Source of the DNA: Microbacterium sp. 4R-513
Lineage (GTDB): Bacteria; Actinomycetota; Actinomycetes; Actinomycetales; Microbacteriaceae
NCBI RefSeq assembly: GCF_011046485.1
Contig: NZ_CP049256.1
Coordinates: forward strand, 3,782,001 to 3,846,000
Reading direction: 5' to 3'
Length of the DNA stretch: 64,000 bases
The position numbers were made by a program, and so were the translations under genes. The notes below the pieces were generated by a model. That model was not told the DNA's origin and searched no databases. It was given only the letters and a program-made list of their open reading frames with translations. The stretch's first letter is position 1. Every line of letters starts with the position of its first letter. Of this stretch, positions 36,148 through 45,241 are shown one piece after another.

Positions 36148-37479
36148 CTACTTGGTTGCGCCGGTGATCTCGTTGGCGGCCTCGACCGCCTGGTCGAGCG
36201 CGTCCGCCGCCGAGAGTTCGCCGGTGAGGGCGAGCTGGATCTTGGCCAGGACCGCGTTCTTCACCTGGTCGTCGTACTGCACCGGGGTGAGGTTGGCGGC
36301 GTTCTCGAGCTGGTTCGCCGAGATCTTGCGAGCCTTCGAGAGCTCGGTGCCGTCGGAGTCGTCTTGGAAGAACTCGTCGTCGATCGCCTCGGTCACCGAA
36401 GGGAGCACCGGTGCGATCTTGGAGAAGGCGAGCTGGTTCTCCGCGTTGGTGATGAACTCCGTGAAGGCCAGCGCGGTGCCCTGGTTCTCACTCGTCTTCG
36501 GGATGAGCAGGCCCATCACCGACATGTTGTACTTGCCGCCGTCCGCGACGATCTGCGGTGCGACCTTGGTGTTCGCGAACACGTCCGGGGCGTTCTGCTC
36601 GATGCCGCTCAGGAAGTTCGGACCCGAGGGGAACACGGCTACGCTCCCCGCCATGTAGCCCTCCTTGGCGTCGTTGAGGGTCTGCGTGACCGAGTCCGCC
36701 GGGAAGACGCCCGACTGATACATCTCGGCGAGCTGCTCGAGGTGCTCGACGGCCTCCGGCGTGTTGAACGTCCACGTGAGGTCCTCGTCGATGAGGGGCA
36801 CGCCGATCTTCGCGAGGTCGGTGAGGAAGCGGTTCTCGAGAGCCGGGTGGATGCCGTAGAAGGCACCGGCGCCCGCGGCGCTCACCGTGGCGGCGTCCTC
36901 GTAGAGCTCGTCGAACGTCTCCGGGGCCTTCTCGGGGTCGAGGCCGGCCTTCTCCCAGAGTGCGCCGTTGTACATCGTGACCTCGCTCGTGAGGTACCAC
37001 GGCACGCCGAACGAGCCGTCCTCCCCCGGGACCTTGAAGCCGTCCCAAGCGCCCGCGACGTACTTCTCGGCCAGGTCGGGAGCGGCCTGATCGAGATCGA
37101 GGAAGACGCCCTCGCGTTCGAGCGGCTGCGCGAAGTTCGGGTTCATGTTGATGACGTCGGGCAGGTTCCCCGCCGCCGCGTCGGCGGCGAACTTCTCCTG
37201 CGCGCCCGCGAACGGCACGTCGATCCACTCGACCTCAGTGCCCGGGTTCTCCTTCTCGAAGGCGGCGATCGTGTCTTCGATGTAGGCGGCGAGAGCGGGG
37301 TTCGAGCTGAGCTCGAGCGTGGCGAAGCTGATCTTGCCATCGACCTTCGACAGCTCCTCCTGAGAGGCGGCCGAGCCGGAGTCGACCCCTTCCAGGCTGC
37401 AGCCGGAGAGCGCGAGCGCGATGCCGGAGAGCAGGGCGACGGCGCCCAGAGATCCGTGCTTCCGTGGTTTCAACGTCAT
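36148..37479 (-). CDS. Sugar ABC transporter solute-binding lipoprotein
   Basis: 443 residues. The signal sequence ends ALSGCS with lipid Cys27. The mature protein is a standard SBP_bac_1 protein (DVINMNPNFAQPLEREG, then GVPWYLTSEVTMYN and AALAFTEF-like C-terminal text). First gene of the ten-gene operon; ATG after GAAAGG. The palindrome at 37537-37548 lies about 58 bases before the start, in place to block transcription. In contrast to the alpha-glucoside binding protein it has no frameshift. Confidence 0.93.
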   Translation of the reverse strand: MTLKPRKHGSLGAVALLSGIALALSGCSLEGVDSGSAASQEELSKVDGKISFATLELSSNPALAAYIEDTIAAFEKENPGTEVEWIDVPFAGAQEKFAADAAAGNLPDVINMNPNFAQPLEREGVFLDLDQAAPDLAEKYVAGAWDGFKVPGEDGSFGVPWYLTSEVTMYNGALWEKAGLDPEKAPETFDELYEDAATVSAAGAGAFYGIHPALENRFLTDLAKIGVPLIDEDLTWTFNTPEAVEHLEQLAEMYQSGVFPADSVTQTLNDAKEGYMAGSVAVFPSGPNFLSGIEQNAPDVFANTKVAPQIVADGGKYNMSVMGLLIPKTSENQGTALAFTEFITNAENQLAFSKIAPVLPSVTEAIDDEFFQDDSDGTELSKARKISANQLENAANLTPVQYDDQVKNAVLAKIQLALTGELSAADALDQAVEAANEITGATK

Positions 37480-37536
37480 TGTGTGGACCTTTCGCAGGAC
37501 ATGCTGGACGGTGCGTCCGCAGGCGACCGTAGCAAG

Positions 37537-37548
37537 TGGTTCGAACCA
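37537..37548. promoter_or_regulatory. Palindromic operator TGGTTCGAACCA (operon side)
   Basis: A perfect 12-base palindrome upstream of the binding-protein gene. The same core recurs at 37680-37691 on the GHL10 side. TGGTNNNNACCA is the frame of DasR/NagR sites. This is the probable operator of the GntR regulator for the ten-gene operon. Confidence 0.75.
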
Positions 37549-37677
37549 TTGCAAATTCCGTGAACCAGCGGGCCGGGGGCCCGTACCCGCGTCCCTGCCT
37601 TGATGAGATAACCCTCATCTGGCAGTTGAGCGCTCCAGGCTTGCGGGGTATCCGGCGCCCGGTCTAGCGTGGCGCAC

Positions 37678-37693
37678 ATTGGTTCGAACCAAT
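37678..37693. promoter_or_regulatory. Palindromic operator ATTGGTTCGAACCAAT (GHL10 side)
   Basis: A perfect 16-base palindrome, 62 bases before the GTG used for the secreted protein. It contains the 12-base core found on the other side of the intergenic region, followed by an overlapping half-copy (TCGAACC). It links the secreted gene to the same regulator. Confidence 0.78.
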
Positions 37694-37754
37694 CGAACCG
37701 ATCGTCGATGCCGATGATCGAGCGTCGACGCACGTGAACACGAAGGATTCGAAG

Positions 37755-40196
37755 GTGAATGACGTGAGACATCCCGTCCGACGGCGGGCGCTGTGGTCCG
37801 CACTCGCTGCGCTCGCAGTGACACTCGGCACACTGGCGCCTGCTGCGGCCCCCGCCATCGCCGCGCCCGCGCCGCCCGCCGCCGGCGACGAGGTCACCGC
37901 GGCCGACGGGGCCACCCTGCCCATCGCCGCGATCAACCCGCCCAGCCGCCTCGCAGGCATGGTGGCGGTCTACACACCGGCGTTCGGGCCCACCACCAAG
38001 ACGAACGCCTTCGGCGGCGAGGCCGTGCTGGTCTCCGACGGTTCGAGCGGCGGGTACACCGTTCAGCGCGTCTGCACGGTGATCTCCCCCTGTGCCGATC
38101 CCACGTGGAAGCCCGGCGACAGCACCATCCCCGCCGACGGCGTCGTGCTCTCGGTCTCCCCGGGCGGCTCGCCCGACGTCCGCGTGTGGATGCGCGATCA
38201 CATCAAGCCGGGCGACACCGTGCACATCGCACCCGTCGTCGCGCGGTCGGCCTCGACGACGATCGACGCCGTGGATCCCACGGCGTCGAGCAACCCGGCA
38301 GGCGTCGACGGGAACGGCCGCTGCTTCCCCGGATGCCGCGGCGCCGAACAGCTCGTCCAGTACACGCCGGCGTCCTCCCGGTCCACGACCGGCACGAACG
38401 ACTACGGCTTCGAGGTCACGGTGGTCAACGGAGTCGTCACAGCGGCAGGCGGCAACAACCGCGAGATCCCGGCCGACGGCTTCGTGCTCTCGGGGCACGG
38501 TGCACGCGGCACCTGGCTCCAGGCGAACGCGGTCGTGGGCGCCACGATCACGATCGAGGGCTCGACGTTGACCGCCACCATCGACGAGCGCACCGCGATC
38601 TTCGGCGCGGAGCGTGCCCTCGCTGACGCGGATGCGCGCATCGCCGACGGCATCGACTCGTGCCTCGCCTTCCCGGCTGATTCCGCGAAGGATGCGTCGG
38701 CCGCGGCCGCCTCGATCCTCGCCGAGGCGCGCACCGCCGCCGAGACGGGCGACCGGGCCCACGCCGTCGATCTGGCCAACGCCGCCAAGGCCTCGGCCGA
38801 GCTCGCCGCGCAGCGCACCGCAGAGTCGCGGCCCGCCGAGGGTCGGGCGACCTGGGTGCGTCCGGAAGAGACCACGCGCGCGGCCATCGAGGCGACGCTC
38901 GACCGCATCGACGCGGCCGGATTCAACATGGTCTTCCTCGAGTCGATCTATCAGGGCTACACGATCTATCCGTCCGAGGCGGCGGCGGCTGCCGGCGTCG
39001 CCTCACAGCGTCCCAGCATGGTCGGCTTCGACCCGCTGCAGGTCTGGATCGACGGCGCGCACGCGCGCGGCATCGAGCTTCACTCGTGGATCCACACGTT
39101 CTTCGTCGGGTCCGATCAGACGGGGGGCATCGGGCCGGTTCTCAGCGCGCACCCGGACTGGGCCGCCCTTCAGCGCAAGGACGTAGGAAAGGGCCTGGGA
39201 CCGTCGGCCGCCGAGCCGGGGTACTACTTCCTCGATGCCGCCAACCCGGGTGCGCGCGGTTACGTGAAATCGCTGCTCGATGAGCTCATGACCGACTACG
39301 ACATCGACGGCGTGCACCTCGACTACATCCGCTACCCCGTGTCGCAGCCGTGGGAGACGGCCGGATACTCCTACAGCGACTACAGCCGCCAGACCTTCGC
39401 CGCGCACTACGGCGTCGACCCCTACACGCTGACACCGGCCGATGCCGCGTGGAAGACGTGGACCGACTGGCGCGTCGAGAACGTCACGTCGTTCGTGGGT
39501 GAGATCCGCGCGCTCCAGCAGGCGGAGGCACCGGAGGTGGCGCTGTCGGCGGCAGTGTTCGCCGATCCGGTCGACGGCATCGGCAAGAAGTTCCAGAACT
39601 GGGCCGACTGGGTCGACCGCGGGTACGTCGATCTGCTCACGGGAATGTCGTTCGGCACCTCGGGGACGTCCGTCGCTCACGACACCCAGGTCATGCGCGA
39701 CCGGGTGGGCGAGAACCAGTACCTGTACACAGCGACGTACGGGCCGTTCCGCGGCTCGACGCCCGCGACGGTCCTCGAGCAGATCCGGGCGGTGTCCGAC
39801 GCGGGTTCCGATGGCGTCGGTCTCTTCGCGTGGAACCAGCTCTCGGCCGGTCAGGCCGAGGCGCTCGCCGAGGGACCTCACCGCGTTCCCGCGGTGGCGC
39901 CTCACGCTGATCCGGTCGCCGCGGCGGCCGTGGGGCTGCGCGACCTCCGCGAGCAGGTGACGGATGCCGCGCCCCGCTGTATCGCCGATGACTCCGCCGC
40001 GCAGGTCGAGCATCGTCTCGACAAGGCGCTGACCGCGATCGATCGAGGTCAGATCGACAAGGCGATCCGTGAGATCCAGCAGGCCGCCTCCGCGATCGGA
40101 ACGCCTTCGGAGGGAGGAGCCGAGCAGTTCGCCTCGCGAGCACTCCGCGATCTCGACATGTTCGGCCGCTGGCTCGACACCGCGCTCAAGCGCTGA
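37755..40196 (+). CDS. Secreted glycosyl-hydrolase-like protein, GHL10 family
   Basis: 813 residues. A signal peptide (RRRALWSALAALAV to APAIAAPAP) is followed by an N-terminal beta-rich domain (about 40-270) and an Ala-rich helical linker. The GHL10 barrel (about 380-690) has TRAAIEATLDRIDAAGFN, DGVHLDYIRYPV (Asp likely catalytic) and DGVGLFAWNQL. The family is named for its resemblance to GH10; several members act on peptidoglycan or other surface glycans but specificity is unsettled. Starts 37734, 37755 and 37764 (all GTG) are possible; AAGGA lies 7 bases before 37755. Faces the mannoside operon and shares its operator. Confidence 0.85.
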   Translation: MNDVRHPVRRRALWSALAALAVTLGTLAPAAAPAIAAPAPPAAGDEVTAADGATLPIAAINPPSRLAGMVAVYTPAFGPTTKTNAFGGEAVLVSDGSSGGYTVQRVCTVISPCADPTWKPGDSTIPADGVVLSVSPGGSPDVRVWMRDHIKPGDTVHIAPVVARSASTTIDAVDPTASSNPAGVDGNGRCFPGCRGAEQLVQYTPASSRSTTGTNDYGFEVTVVNGVVTAAGGNNREIPADGFVLSGHGARGTWLQANAVVGATITIEGSTLTATIDERTAIFGAERALADADARIADGIDSCLAFPADSAKDASAAAASILAEARTAAETGDRAHAVDLANAAKASAELAAQRTAESRPAEGRATWVRPEETTRAAIEATLDRIDAAGFNMVFLESIYQGYTIYPSEAAAAAGVASQRPSMVGFDPLQVWIDGAHARGIELHSWIHTFFVGSDQTGGIGPVLSAHPDWAALQRKDVGKGLGPSAAEPGYYFLDAANPGARGYVKSLLDELMTDYDIDGVHLDYIRYPVSQPWETAGYSYSDYSRQTFAAHYGVDPYTLTPADAAWKTWTDWRVENVTSFVGEIRALQQAEAPEVALSAAVFADPVDGIGKKFQNWADWVDRGYVDLLTGMSFGTSGTSVAHDTQVMRDRVGENQYLYTATYGPFRGSTPATVLEQIRAVSDAGSDGVGLFAWNQLSAGQAEALAEGPHRVPAVAPHADPVAAAAVGLRDLREQVTDAAPRCIADDSAAQVEHRLDKALTAIDRGQIDKAIREIQQAASAIGTPSEGGAEQFASRALRDLDMFGRWLDTALKR

Positions 40197-40224
40197 GTCG
40201 GGCAGACTGCCTGACGCCATAGCG

Positions 40225-40268
40225 AAACCCCCTGAGCCGAGACCTGCTCGGTCCCGCTCAGGGGGTTT
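40225..40268. terminator. Bidirectional intrinsic terminator
   Basis: AAACCCCCTGAGC (40225-40237) pairs perfectly with GCTCAGGGGGTTT (40256-40268), followed by TTTTC on the plus strand and flanked by A's for the minus strand. It lies between the convergent secreted hydrolase-like gene and the SHOCT protein gene and can end transcription from both. Confidence 0.9.
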
Positions 40269-40289
40269 TCGCGCGCCGGAGGGCCGGCG

Positions 40290-40679
40290 TTACGCGAGTG
40301 CCTTCGACTTCAGAGCATCGAACTCCGCCTGCGTGATGGCACCCGAGTCCAGCAGCGCCTTCGCCGATGCGATTTGGTCGGTCGCCGACGTCGGGGCGGT
40401 TTTCGCCACCGACTGGATGTACTCGGCCTGAGCCGCCTGCATGGCCTTGGCCTGTTCCAGCTGCCGCTGCGCCATCCCGCCGCCGCGTGCGATCAGGTAG
40501 ACGAGGATTCCGAGCCACGGAACGAGGATGACGAAGATCACCCATACGGTCTTCGCGCCGCCCCCGAGATCGTGGCTCCGGAAGATGTCGCCGAAGACCC
40601 AGAACAGGCACATGAACCAGGCGAAGAACAGGAAGAACTCGAAGAGGGCGAGGAGAAACGACCCATTGTCATTGAACAT
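40290..40679 (-). CDS. Membrane protein with PLDc_N-like helices and a SHOCT domain
   Basis: 129 residues. Two membrane helices near residues 8-30 and 45-65 (VIFVILVPWLGILVYLIAR) form a cardiolipin-synthase N-terminal-like unit. The C-terminus (about 100-128) is a SHOCT motif: IASAKALLDSGAITQAEFDALKSKAL. Such proteins are common in actinobacteria and are probably membrane-associated oligomers; the function is unknown. The ATG at 40679 is preceded by AAGGGAACC. Confidence 0.85.
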   Translation of the reverse strand: MFNDNGSFLLALFEFFLFFAWFMCLFWVFGDIFRSHDLGGGAKTVWVIFVILVPWLGILVYLIARGGGMAQRQLEQAKAMQAAQAEYIQSVAKTAPTSATDQIASAKALLDSGAITQAEFDALKSKALA

Positions 40680-40908
40680 CTTGGTTCCCTTCAGAAGGCC
40701 AGGCGTCGCGAGGATCTGGACGGGCCGAAGCCTGGTTCCAGCAGTCATCACAACCGATGGTGATGCTCGGAGGCTACCGCGCGGGGACGAGGTCTGGTGA
40801 GTAGGCGCATGGCGGCGCGCCGGGAAATCGCGGACCCGTTACGCCGCGGCCCACGGGAGCCCCCGTGAGACATGGCCGAGGCGACGGCCCGGTAGATATG
40901 GTTGCCGG

Positions 40909-41448
40909 GTGCCAGAGGAAGAGCAGCGGACGGATGCCGGCCTCCAAGCCGACGACGAGGTTCACCTCCGGCGATGCATCGAGCTCGCAGAAGAGGCCCT
41001 GCGACGCGGGGACGACCCGTTCGGATCGGTGCTCGTCGATGGTCGAGGCTCCGTGCTGGCGGAGGCGCTGAACCGCGAGGTGACCGACGATGACCCTACG
41101 GCGCACCCGGAGCTCGAGCTCGTGCGCTGGGCGATCGCACACCTCGACGGAGAGGCGCGCCGGCGCGCGACCGTCTACACGTCGGGCGAGCACTGCCCCA
41201 TGTGCGCGGCCGCCCATGCGTGGGCGCGTCTCGGAAGGGTCGTCGCCGCGGCATCCTCCGCACAGCTGGCGGAGTGGCGCTCCTCTTGGGGTCTCCCCGC
41301 CGGTCCGGTCGCGCCGATCCCTTTCGCAGTCATCGCCCCGGGAACACCGTCCGTCGTGTCGGTCGCACCCTTCGATGAGCAGGTGCGCGAGCTGCACCTG
41401 CAGGCAGCTCGTCGAAAAGCGACGATCCGATCGGATGCCTCGGCCTGA
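40909..41448 (+). CDS. Nucleoside/guanine deaminase (CDA fold)
   Basis: 179 residues. Zinc ligands: HPE (AHPELE, with Pro in place of the usual Ala of HAE) and PMC in EHCPMCAAAH, together with GDDPFGSVLVD. This is the tRNA-adenosine/guanine/cytosine deaminase superfamily; size and ligand pattern match the free-base/nucleoside group rather than TadA. GTG start. Single gene, diverging from the SHOCT protein. Substrate not determined. Confidence 0.87.
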   Translation: MPEEEQRTDAGLQADDEVHLRRCIELAEEALRRGDDPFGSVLVDGRGSVLAEALNREVTDDDPTAHPELELVRWAIAHLDGEARRRATVYTSGEHCPMCAAAHAWARLGRVVAAASSAQLAEWRSSWGLPAGPVAPIPFAVIAPGTPSVVSVAPFDEQVRELHLQAARRKATIRSDASA

Positions 41449-41605
41449 GGGCCTCGGACACCCTCGCCTACCGGAGGACGGGCTATCCCCACCCGAGCTC
41501 GTGCAGCCGGGCGTCGTCGAGCAGCGCGCTGCGGCAACCTCACGCCGATCGAACGCGCAGCCGAAGTCTCAGACGGCCGGCTGACGATGGACGCCCGGGA
41601 CGGGA

Positions 41606-41878
41606 TCAGAGGTTGCGGCGTGCGTCCGGGTCGTCCGCGAGCCGATCTGCCTCGCGTGCCACGGCCTCCTGCTCGGCCTCGCTCAGCGGAGGGAGACCGA
41701 CCTCGTCGGCCGGAATGCCCGCGTACGGGTCCGCGCCCGGGAACTCCTCGCTGAAGGAGCCCGCGACGACTCCCCCGGGCGGCACCTCATCGCCTGCGGC
41801 GCCCAACAGCGTCTCTTCGCCCGGCGCCTGCTCCGGCATGTCGTCCCCGAGGTGCTCGCGATGCCGCTCGCTGCTCAT
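41606..41878 (-). CDS. Small acidic hypothetical protein
   Basis: 90 residues, rich in Glu, Asp, Pro and Gly (e.g. EQAPGEETLLGAAGDEVPPG, PLSEAEQEAVAREADRLADD). No membrane segment or known domain seen. ATG after GGGAGTGAAG. Likely soluble and disordered. Diverges from the FAD oxidoreductase across about 260 bases with no feature I can name beyond its two promoters. Confidence 0.6.
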   Translation of the reverse strand: MSSERHREHLGDDMPEQAPGEETLLGAAGDEVPPGGVVAGSFSEEFPGADPYAGIPADEVGLPPLSEAEQEAVAREADRLADDPDARRNL

Positions 41879-42138
41879 CTTCACTCCCGCTACTCGACAG
41901 CGCCAACCGATCATCGCCGAGGCGACGAAGGGGTGCGCGACTTGCAGTTCGCCCGTGCTCCACGGAGCGTTGCTGAAGTCTACGACGCCGCCCCCCCAGG
42001 AAGGCCGTTGACCATCCACGGCGCGACCTGGCACGCTCGTTCCACCGATTCGGAGAGGAGCGACCACTGCGAGAATCCCCGGCCGAAGTCTTCGCCCGCC
42101 TCAGCACCCGGGAGCGACCCAGGGTCGCCGGGGCCCGA

Positions 42139-43464
42139 TTGCGGCGGGCGGTGGTGCTCGGGGGCAGCGTCGCGGGACTCCTGGCGGCGCGGGTACTCGC
42201 CGACCACGCGGATGAGGTCGTCATCCTCGAGCGAGACGGGGATGCGGACGCGACGGACGGCGAACGGCGGGGCGTTCCGCAGCGTCTTCAGGTGCACGCG
42301 CTGCTCCCCGGGGGACGATCGCAGATCGAACGGTGGTTTCCGGGATTCGGGCGGGAGGCGGTCGAGCAGGGCGCGCTCGCTTCGGAGGCGCACCAGAGCG
42401 AGCAATGGATCGACGATGAGCGGGCGGTGTCCGCCCCGAACGTCGTACTGCTCAACGGCAGCCGGACCTTCATGGAAGGCCTCCTGCGCCGTCGGACCCT
42501 TGCCCTCCCGAATGTCCGGCTCGTGCCGGACGCGGCGACCGGGCTCACCTATCGCGATGGGCGCGTCAGCGGCGTCCGGCTGTCGACCGCCGACGACGGC
42601 GTCGTGCCGGCCGACTTCGTCGTGGACGCGATGGGCCGGTCCAGTCGGATGGCGGCGTGGCTGGAGCGCGACGGCTGGCAGGCACCGCCGTTGGAGCGCA
42701 TGCAGATCGACGTGAACTATGCGACCGCCTACTTCGCGCGTTCCGAGGATGCGCCGCGGGTGGCTGTGGCGACCTCCCGCGTCTCACCCGATTACCCGAA
42801 GAAGACCCACGCAGCGCTCACCGCCGTCGAGAACGGCAGATGGATGCTTCTCCAGATGACGTACGGGGAGGACCGGCCCCCGCAGGACCAGGACGGCTTC
42901 CGTGCGCGCTGCGCCGATCTTCCCCCGGTCTTCGCGGAGGTCGCGCGCAGCGAGCCGATCGGAGAGGTGCACACATTCCGGCTCGCCGAAGCGCGACGGC
43001 GCCGCTACGACACGCTGGATCGCATCCCGGGCGGTCTGGTCAGCGTCGGCGATGCCGTGGCATCCTTCAATCCCATCTACGGCCAGGGCATGTCCTCTGC
43101 CGCTCTCCACGCGTCGTGCCTCTCGGAATATCTGTGTGCCACCTCCGACGCGACGGGCGTGGCGACGCGGTTCTTCGAGCTTCAGAAGGTGGTCGTGGAT
43201 GCCGCGTGGGACCTGTCCACTCAGAGCGACGCCCAACGGCTCGAGACGGGCCGGCCCCCACTGCCGGTCCGGGTGCAGCGCGCGCTGGTCGATCAGGTGC
43301 TCGCAGCCGCCGTGGTCGACATCCCGGTAGCGACGGCTTTCAACGAGGTGGCGTTCATGAACGCGCACCCCAGCACTCTGGCGGCACCGTCGGTCGTGCT
43401 TCGGTCGGTGGTGGCGAATGTGCGCGCTCGTGCTCGGGCCGCCCGCAGCAGTCGCCGCACGTAG
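42139..43464 (+). CDS. FAD-dependent monooxygenase-like oxidoreductase
   Basis: 441 residues from a TTG start. The FAD motif is VVLGGSVAGLLAARVL with ILERD next; LVSVGDAVASFNPIYGQGMS is the conserved C-terminal FAD/substrate motif of the halogenase/hydroxylase group. The domain reads on upstream without a stop to a CTG at 42067 that follows a good GGAGAGGAG site, adding 24 residues typical of the family's N-terminus. Such starts are rare; a base change from ATG or GTG is possible. Substrate unknown. Confidence 0.85.
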   Translation: MRRAVVLGGSVAGLLAARVLADHADEVVILERDGDADATDGERRGVPQRLQVHALLPGGRSQIERWFPGFGREAVEQGALASEAHQSEQWIDDERAVSAPNVVLLNGSRTFMEGLLRRRTLALPNVRLVPDAATGLTYRDGRVSGVRLSTADDGVVPADFVVDAMGRSSRMAAWLERDGWQAPPLERMQIDVNYATAYFARSEDAPRVAVATSRVSPDYPKKTHAALTAVENGRWMLLQMTYGEDRPPQDQDGFRARCADLPPVFAEVARSEPIGEVHTFRLAEARRRRYDTLDRIPGGLVSVGDAVASFNPIYGQGMSSAALHASCLSEYLCATSDATGVATRFFELQKVVVDAAWDLSTQSDAQRLETGRPPLPVRVQRALVDQVLAAAVVDIPVATAFNEVAFMNAHPSTLAAPSVVLRSVVANVRARARAARSSRRT

Positions 43465-43523
43465 AGACGGATTCGGGATCGCTGATCCGCCGCTACCACC
43501 CGCCGCGGCCATAGCCTGAACTC

Positions 43524-44510
43524 GTGCGATTCGGAACCTTCATTCCCCAGGGCTGGCGATTCGATCTCGTGGGCATCGACCCCGCTGAGCATTGGGCGGT
43601 GATGAACGGACTCGCACAGCAGGCGGATGCCGGACCGTGGGAGTCGCTGTGGGTCTACGACCACTTCCACACCACACCCGTGCACAGCGACGAGGCGACA
43701 CACGAGGCGTGGACCCTCATGGCGGCCTTCGCGGCATCGACGAGCCGCATCCGGCTGGGTCAGATGTGCACGTGCATGGGCTATCGCAACCCCGCGTATC
43801 TGGCGAAGGTCGCCGCAACCGTCGACATCGTCTCGGGCGGCCGCGCCGAGATGGGGATCGGCGGCGGGTGGTACGAGCACGAGTGGAGGGCCTATGGTTA
43901 CGGCTTCCCCGAGATCCCGCAGCGCCTCGCGATGCTCCGCGAGGGCGTGGACATCATGCACCAAGCCTGGATGACCGGAAGCGCCACCCTTGACGGCAAG
44001 CACTATCAGGTGGATGGTGCGATCGTCCGCCCCCTGCCGGTGCAGGAGGGGGGCATCCCGCTCTGGATCGCAGGCGCGGGCGAGAAGGTGACGCTCAAGA
44101 TCGCGGCGAAGTACGCGTCCTACACGAACTTCGCGGGCTCGCTCGAAGTCGTCGACCACAAGAGCGCCGTGCTGCGGGAGCACTGCGAGGCGATCGGCCG
44201 CGACTTCTCAGAGATCACGCGGTCGTCGAACTTCAACACCATCGTCGGCACCACCGAGGCCGAGGCACGCGACCGCCTTGCCGAGGTCACCGCTCGGCTG
44301 CTCCCGCATCTGGGGCAGGAGCGCGTCGACCGGATCGAGCGCGACTATCTCGACTCCCCCGGCTTCGGCTCGACCGAGCAGGTCGCAGAGCGGCTCGCCG
44401 AGCAGGAGCGCCACGGCATCACCTACGCCATCCACTACTTCCCCGAAGCGGCGTACGACCGATCCGGCATCGAGCTGTTCGAGCGCGAGGTCATCGGAGC
44501 GCTGTCCTAG
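43524..44510 (+). CDS. LLM-class, F420-dependent oxidoreductase
   Basis: 328 residues with the luciferase-like TIM barrel: FGTFIPQGW, LWVYDHFHTTPV, AASTSRIRLGQMC, GRAEMGIGGGWYEHEWRAYGYGF and PLWIAGAGEKVTLKIAAKYA. In actinobacteria these use F420 rather than FMN. GTG start. Follows the FAD enzyme by about 60 bases on the same strand, so a two-gene unit is possible. Substrate unknown. Confidence 0.9.
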   Translation: MRFGTFIPQGWRFDLVGIDPAEHWAVMNGLAQQADAGPWESLWVYDHFHTTPVHSDEATHEAWTLMAAFAASTSRIRLGQMCTCMGYRNPAYLAKVAATVDIVSGGRAEMGIGGGWYEHEWRAYGYGFPEIPQRLAMLREGVDIMHQAWMTGSATLDGKHYQVDGAIVRPLPVQEGGIPLWIAGAGEKVTLKIAAKYASYTNFAGSLEVVDHKSAVLREHCEAIGRDFSEITRSSNFNTIVGTTEAEARDRLAEVTARLLPHLGQERVDRIERDYLDSPGFGSTEQVAERLAEQERHGITYAIHYFPEAAYDRSGIELFEREVIGALS

Positions 44511-44546
44511 GCATCCACTGCTGACCGGAGTACCCGGCGCGCGAGG

Positions 44547-45188
44547 TCACAGGCTGCCATCGTCCGCGTCGCGGGCATCGGCGGCGCGGGCGATGAGCAC
44601 GGGCTCCTCGTCGAGGCACAGGTCGATGATGCTCCGGAGCAGGCCGCCGAGGCTCGTCGCCTTCAGCAGCCGGAATCGGTCGTATTCGCCGAGCGGAGCG
44701 ATCGCGGCGAGCTGCCAGGTCGACTCGACCGGGTCCTCGGAAAGGGCCGTCCCGGGGTCCCACCGAGCCTCGTCGAGCGCGAAAGCGAGCCCGGCAAGGC
44801 GACGCACGACCCGCTCCGCTTCGCGGTGGAGCGGGGTGAGGGCGTCGTCCCAGACGAGCGGGGCGATCGCCGACACCTCCGCCACCGGGTAAGGATCGTC
44901 CTCGCGCCACTTCTCGACGCTGATCCGTTCCCCGCCCACCGCGACCACGTACAAATCCGCGGACCCCGCCTCCATCTGGATGATCCGCGCCATCGTGCCG
45001 ATCGAGGCGCGCTCGTCGCCACCGCCGGCTTCGAGCCCTCGCTCGATGAGAACGACCCCGAATTCCGGATCCTCCTGGTCGAGCAGTCGCCCCATCATCG
45101 TGAGATAGCGCGGCTCGAACACCCGCAGCACCAGCGGTGTGTACGGGAACAGCACGCTTCCCAGCGGGAACATCGCCGCGACGTCCAT
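44547..45188 (-). CDS. Lon N-terminal-domain (PUL) protein
   Basis: 213 residues covering the Lon substrate-binding domain without an ATPase or peptidase: AMFPLGSVLFPYTPLVLRVFEPRYLTMM at the start, then EFGVVLIERG and a C-terminal EVPVLIARA-like end. Stand-alone LON domains are thought to bind unfolded proteins or ubiquitin-like partners; function is unclear. It ends 36 bases after the LLM gene on the other strand. Confidence 0.85.
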   Translation of the reverse strand: MDVAAMFPLGSVLFPYTPLVLRVFEPRYLTMMGRLLDQEDPEFGVVLIERGLEAGGGDERASIGTMARIIQMEAGSADLYVVAVGGERISVEKWREDDPYPVAEVSAIAPLVWDDALTPLHREAERVVRRLAGLAFALDEARWDPGTALSEDPVESTWQLAAIAPLGEYDRFRLLKATSLGGLLRSIIDLCLDEEPVLIARAADARDADDGSL

Positions 45189-45241
45189 AGCGACCAGTCA
45201 ATCAGCCGGAGGCGGTGGTGGGCCCGGTCGGAAGGATTCCG

